Source of the DNA: Streptomyces sp. B1I3
GTDB lineage: Bacteria > Actinomycetota > Actinomycetes > Streptomycetales > Streptomycetaceae
Length of the DNA stretch: 64,000 nt
Assembly: GCF_030816615.1 (NCBI RefSeq)
Contig: NZ_JAUSYD010000001.1
Coordinates: 5,850,501-5,914,500, forward strand
Reading direction: 5' to 3'
Shown here: piece after piece, positions 60,622-64,000 of the stretch
How the letters are laid out: each line of letters starts with the position of its first letter
How positions within the stretch are numbered: the first letter of the stretch is position 1
Position numbers and translations under genes: made by a program
The notes under the pieces: model-generated
What the model saw: the letters and a program-made list of their open reading frames with translations, nothing else
What the model was told of the DNA's origin: nothing
The model's database searches: none

Positions 60622-62082
60622 ATGGCGGCCGACGAGAGCCCATCCGCACGCGGAGCGGCGCCCTCGCGGGCGACCGCGGCGATCAGCAGGGCGTTCACCC
60701 CGGGCCGGCTCGCCGGTGCGCTCCCCGCGGGCCCCGGACTGCCCGCGGGCGCCGCCCTGCGGAGCCGGCCCGCCACCGGCGCCCGGCGGCCCGCCGCGTC
60801 ACGCGGCGGCGGCCACGGCCCGGCCCCGGCGCCCCGGCCGCCGCGGGGCGCGGGGGTGCGGCGGATGTACGAGCAGGCGCGACGGGCCTGGGACCGCCCT
60901 CTGACGGCGTACTACCTGATCCTCGGCTCCAGCCTCCTGATCACCGTGCTCGGCCTCGTGATGGTCTATTCCGCCTCGATGATCAAGGCCCTGGAGCTCG
61001 CCAAGCCCGGTACGTACTTCTTCCGCAAGCAGTTCCTCGCCGCCGTCATCGGTGCCGCGCTGATGCTGCTGGCCTCCAGGATGCCCGTCAAGCTCCACCG
61101 GGCGCTGGCCTATCCGCTGCTCATGGGCACGGTCTTCCTCATGGTCCTGGTGCAGGTGCCGGGGATAGGGATGTCGGTCAACGGCAACCAGAACTGGATC
61201 TACCTCGGCGGCCCGTTCCAGCTCCAGCCCAGCGAGTTCGGCAAACTCGCCCTCATCCTCTGGGGCGCCGACCTGCTCGCCCGCAAGCAGCACAAGCGGC
61301 TGCTGACCCAGTGGAAGCACATGCTCGTGCCGCTGGTCCCCGTCACCTTCATGCTGCTCGGGCTCATCATGCTCGGTGGCGACATGGGTACGGCGATCAT
61401 CCTCACCGCCATCCTGTTCGGCCTGCTCTGGCTGGTGGGGGCGCCCACCCGGCTCTTCGCCGGCGTGCTCTCCGTCGCCGGCCTGCTGGCGTTCCTGCTG
61501 ATCAAGACCAGCCCGAACCGGATGTCCCGGCTGAGCTGCATGGGAGTCAGCGAGCCCGGCCCCGACGGCTCCTGCTGGCAGGCCGTGCACGGCATCTACG
61601 CTCTGGCCTCGGGCGGATGGTTCGGTTCCGGGCTGGGTGCGAGTGTGGAAAAATGGGGTCAACTCCCTGAACCGCACACCGACTTCATCTTCGCCATCAC
61701 CGGGGAGGAACTGGGTCTGGCGGGGACGCTGTCGGTACTCGCCCTGTTCGCGGCTCTAGGCTATGCGGGTATCCGCGTGGCCGGACGCACGGAGGACCCC
61801 TTCGTGAGGTACGCAGCGGGAGGCGTGACCACCTGGATCACGGCCCAGGCCGTGATCAACATCGGTGCGGTGCTCGGCCTGTTGCCGATCGCCGGGGTCC
61901 CGCTGCCGCTGTTCTCCTACGGAGGTTCGGCCCTGCTGCCGACCATGTTCGCTGTCGGGCTCATGATCGCCTTCGCGCGAGACGATCCTGCGGCGAAAGC
62001 GGCCCTGGCCATGCGGAGGCCCGGGGTCAGATGGAAGACGATGAGACGGCGCGTCACGAAGCGTCCGTCCGGAGAGCGGTGA
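60622..62082 (+). CDS. ftsW: Lipid II polymerase / septal SEDS protein FtsW
   Basis: A 486-residue SEDS-family glycosyltransferase with ten predicted helices. A disordered Ala/Arg/Pro-rich cytoplasmic N terminus of about 90 residues comes first. Then come VMVYSASMIKALELAKPGTYFFRKQFLAAVIG, WIYLGGPFQLQPSEFGKLALILW (the QPSE motif), GGDMGTAIIL, the catalytic-Asp region, GLGASVEKWGQLPEPHTDFIFAITGEELGLAG and LLPIAGVPLPLFSYGGSALL. It polymerises septal glycan with FtsI. The ATG follows GGAGGGG. An in-frame GTG 18 bases earlier is an alternative. Confidence 0.95.
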   Translation: MAADESPSARGAAPSRATAAISRAFTPGRLAGALPAGPGLPAGAALRSRPATGARRPAASRGGGHGPAPAPRPPRGAGVRRMYEQARRAWDRPLTAYYLILGSSLLITVLGLVMVYSASMIKALELAKPGTYFFRKQFLAAVIGAALMLLASRMPVKLHRALAYPLLMGTVFLMVLVQVPGIGMSVNGNQNWIYLGGPFQLQPSEFGKLALILWGADLLARKQHKRLLTQWKHMLVPLVPVTFMLLGLIMLGGDMGTAIILTAILFGLLWLVGAPTRLFAGVLSVAGLLAFLLIKTSPNRMSRLSCMGVSEPGPDGSCWQAVHGIYALASGGWFGSGLGASVEKWGQLPEPHTDFIFAITGEELGLAGTLSVLALFAALGYAGIRVAGRTEDPFVRYAAGGVTTWITAQAVINIGAVLGLLPIAGVPLPLFSYGGSALLPTMFAVGLMIAFARDDPAAKAALAMRRPGVRWKTMRRRVTKRPSGER

Positions 62083-62088
62083 ATTTCG

Positions 62089-63183
62089 GTGCATGTCGTA
62101 CTCGCCGGTGGGGGGACCGCCGGCCACATCGAGCCCGCGCTTGCCCTCGCAGACGCCCTGCGCAGGCAGGACCCGGCCGTGGGAATCACTGCCCTCGGCA
62201 CGGAACGCGGACTCGAGACCAGGCTCGTACCCGAGCGGGGGTACGAGCTGGCACTGATCCCTGCCGTGCCGCTGCCGCGCAAGCCCACCCCTGAGCTGAT
62301 CACCGTCCCGGGGCGGCTGCGCGGCACCATCAAGGCCGCCGAGCAGATCCTGGAACGCACCAGGGCGGACTGCGTGGTCGGCTTCGGCGGCTACGTCGCC
62401 CTGCCCGGCTACCTGGCCGCCAAGCGGGCGGGTGTCCCGATCGTCGTCCACGAGGCGAACGCCCGGCCGGGTCTCGCCAACAAGATCGGCTCGCGGTACG
62501 CCCACGGGGTCGCCGTCTCCACCCCGGACAGCAAGCTGCGCGGCGCCCGCTACATCGGCATCCCGCTGCGCCGGACCATCGCCACCCTCGACCGGGCCCG
62601 GGTCCGCCCGGAGGCGCGCGCCGCCTTCGGCCTCGACCCCAACCTGCCGACGCTGCTGGTATCCGGCGGATCGCAGGGCGCCCGGCACCTCAACGAGGTC
62701 GTGCAGCGGGTCGCGCCGCTGCTGCAGCGCTCCGGGATCCAGATCCTCCACGTGGTCGGTCCCAAGAACGAATTGCCGCGCATCGACAACATGCCCGGGA
62801 TGCCGCCCTACATCCCGGTACCGTACGTGGACCGGATGGACCTCGCGTACGCGGCGGCCGACATGATGCTCTGCCGTGCGGGTGCGATGACCGTCGCCGA
62901 GCTCTCCGCCGTCGGGCTGCCCGCCGCCTACGTCCCGTTGCCGATCGGCAACGGGGAACAGCGGCTCAACGCCCAGCCGGTGGTCAACGCGGGCGGCGGC
63001 CTGCTGGTGGACGACGCGGCGCTCACCCCCGAGTGGGTGCAGGGCAACGTCCTCCCGGTGCTGTCGGATCCGCACCGGCTGTACGAAATGTCCCGGGCCG
63101 CGGCCGAGTTCGGGCGACGGGACGCCGACGACCTGCTCGTCGGCATGGTGTACGAGGCGATTGCCGCACGCCGCCAGGCGTGA
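62089..63183 (+). CDS. murG: UDP-GlcNAc:lipid I GlcNAc transferase
   Basis: A 364-residue GT28 glycosyltransferase making lipid II at the inner membrane face. HVVLAGGGTAGHIEPALALADAL is the acceptor-side G loop, then VGFGGYVALPGYLAAKRAGVPIVVHEANARPGLANKIGSR, VSGGSQGARHLNEVV (third G loop) and MMLCRAGAMTVAELSAVGLPAAYVPLPIGNGEQRLNA, the UDP-GlcNAc site. GTG start six bases after ftsW, with GGAGAG upstream. Confidence 0.96.
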   Translation: MHVVLAGGGTAGHIEPALALADALRRQDPAVGITALGTERGLETRLVPERGYELALIPAVPLPRKPTPELITVPGRLRGTIKAAEQILERTRADCVVGFGGYVALPGYLAAKRAGVPIVVHEANARPGLANKIGSRYAHGVAVSTPDSKLRGARYIGIPLRRTIATLDRARVRPEARAAFGLDPNLPTLLVSGGSQGARHLNEVVQRVAPLLQRSGIQILHVVGPKNELPRIDNMPGMPPYIPVPYVDRMDLAYAAADMMLCRAGAMTVAELSAVGLPAAYVPLPIGNGEQRLNAQPVVNAGGGLLVDDAALTPEWVQGNVLPVLSDPHRLYEMSRAAAEFGRRDADDLLVGMVYEAIAARRQA

Positions 63184-63232
63184 GGCGGTGCGGGCCCGGG
63201 GCGTGCGTCCCGGGCCCGGCGAAGGAGCGAGC

Positions 63233-64000
63233 GTGGCCGGACCGACGACCGCCCAGCGCGGTGAAGCCAAGCGGGCCGACACCCCGGCCCGTCCGCCGCA
63301 CATCGGCCCCCGGGGGCGCCGGCTGACCGGCCGGGTGCGACTGGTCCTGGCCGCCGTTGTCGTGGCGCTGGTCGCCGCGGGAACGGTCTGGGTGCTCTAC
63401 GGCTCCTCCTGGCTACGGGTCGAGCGGGTGACGACCACGGGCACCGACGTGCTGACGCCGGCGGAGGTGAAGGCGGTGGCGGCGGTTCCGGTCGGATCCC
63501 CGCTGGTCTCCGTGGACCTCGACGCCATGGAGGCCAGGTTGCGCAAGAAGCTTCCCCGCATCGACTCGGTCGAGGTCGTGCGGTCATGGCCGCACGGAAT
63601 CGATCTGGAAGTGACCGAACGCAAGCCGGTCCTGCTGGTCGAAAAGGGCGGAAAGTTCATTGAAGTGGACGCCAAGGGCGTGCACTTCGCCACCGTCGGC
63701 AAGGCGCCGGGGCACGTGCCCCTGCTCGAACTGTCGCCGGATCAGCCGGCCAGTCTGCGCCGCTTCGGCAGTGACCGTCTGTTGCGTGAGGCGGTGAGGG
63801 TCGCGGGAGACCTGCCGGGAAAGCTGGCCGCGGAGACCGATGTCGTGCAGATCACCTCGTACGATGCCGTTGTTCTCCGGTTGACCCGGGATCGCGCCGT
63901 TATGTGGGGCAGTAGTGAAGAAGGGCCCGTCAAGGCGCGCGTTCTGACCGCTCTCATGAAAGCGTCTCCCAAAGCGGGGCACTTCGACGTGAGCGCGCCC
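63233..64000 (+). CDS. ftsQ: Cell division protein FtsQ (3' truncated by window edge)
   Basis: The first 256 codons are visible. A cytoplasmic Arg/Pro-rich N terminus of about 30 residues is followed by one transmembrane helix (VRLVLAAVVVALVAAGTVWVLYGSSWLRV). The extracytoplasmic POTRA domain is VERVTTTGTDVLTPAEVKAVAAVPVGSPLVSVDLDAMEARLRKKLPRIDSVEVVRSWPHGIDLEVTERKPVLLVE, and the FtsQ beta domain is under way. It is part of the FtsQLB divisome subcomplex. GTG start with GAAGGAG upstream. Its position after murG is the usual one, and ftsZ should follow outside the window. Confidence 0.95.
   Translation, partial: MAGPTTAQRGEAKRADTPARPPHIGPRGRRLTGRVRLVLAAVVVALVAAGTVWVLYGSSWLRVERVTTTGTDVLTPAEVKAVAAVPVGSPLVSVDLDAMEARLRKKLPRIDSVEVVRSWPHGIDLEVTERKPVLLVEKGGKFIEVDAKGVHFATVGKAPGHVPLLELSPDQPASLRRFGSDRLLREAVRVAGDLPGKLAAETDVVQITSYDAVVLRLTRDRAVMWGSSEEGPVKARVLTALMKASPKAGHFDVSAP

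Overview
The window is chromosomal DNA from a high-GC actinomycete, almost certainly a Streptomyces. Coding regions have strongly GC-biased third positions, GTG and TTG starts are frequent, and Shine-Dalgarno sites are of the GGAGG/AAGGAG type. From memory, the gene order is that of the S. coelicolor core stretch running roughly from SCO2137 down to SCO2083. I could not run a comparison, so species and synteny are inferences. I see no IS element, prophage, CRISPR array, tRNA or rRNA gene. This is conserved core chromosome, so most surprises are regulatory elements, degenerate motifs and two apparent frameshifts.

Layout. 1-14.8 kb: 3' part of a NYN-domain protein gene, an NlpC/P60 wall hydrolase behind a structured leader, a lipoprotein-like zinc peptidase, a GT87-like membrane mannosyltransferase divergent from pimB, a long-chain acyl-CoA synthetase, a phosphoesterase, a START/ArsA-like pair, the small gene in front of glucokinase and glkA itself, an EEP-family hydrolase and an esterase/membrane-protein pair. 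15-24.5 kb: acyltransferase, a MacS/MacR-type two-component system, phosphofructokinase, a frameshifted D-2-hydroxyacid dehydrogenase, a trpE-trpG fusion with a classical Trp-Trp-Trp leader and attenuator, class II DAHP synthase, and an iron-box-controlled bfd gene convergent with bfr. 24.6-36.4 kb: a molybdopterin oxidoreductase, a His-rich DUF4396 membrane protein with a CsoR-like operator, endonuclease IV, a PASTA Ser/Thr kinase, thiO-thiS-thiG under a TPP riboswitch, a FAD reductase, an Rv2175c-like DNA-binding protein, thiE, metF and a Tyr-rich repeat membrane protein.

36.4-50.9 kb: a phytoene-desaturase-like oxidase, a DUF4126 membrane protein, a self-contained ABC ATPase/YhgE/TetR operon with a palindromic operator, a HEPN-like protein, a methyltransferase, a DUF3040 protein, the MoxR/DUF58/transglutaminase operon (with a probable 3' frameshift) and a beta-carbonic anhydrase. 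51-64 kb: the division and cell-wall (dcw) cluster rsmH-ftsL-ftsI-murE-murF-mraY-murD-ftsW-murG-ftsQ, tightly coupled by ATGA/GTGA overlaps and running off the right edge.

The genes serve peptidoglycan synthesis and remodelling, envelope lipids, glycolysis and carbon control, aromatic amino-acid and thiamine synthesis, and iron and probably copper handling. I did not find a clearly new multi-gene system. The best leads are the YhgE exporter operon whose ATPase has degenerate nucleotide-binding motifs, the ArsA-like protein lacking both P-loop lysines, the copper-type operator in front of a His-rich DUF4396 protein, and an 18-codon mini-ORF that bridges rsmH and ftsL with a GTGA overlap at each end.
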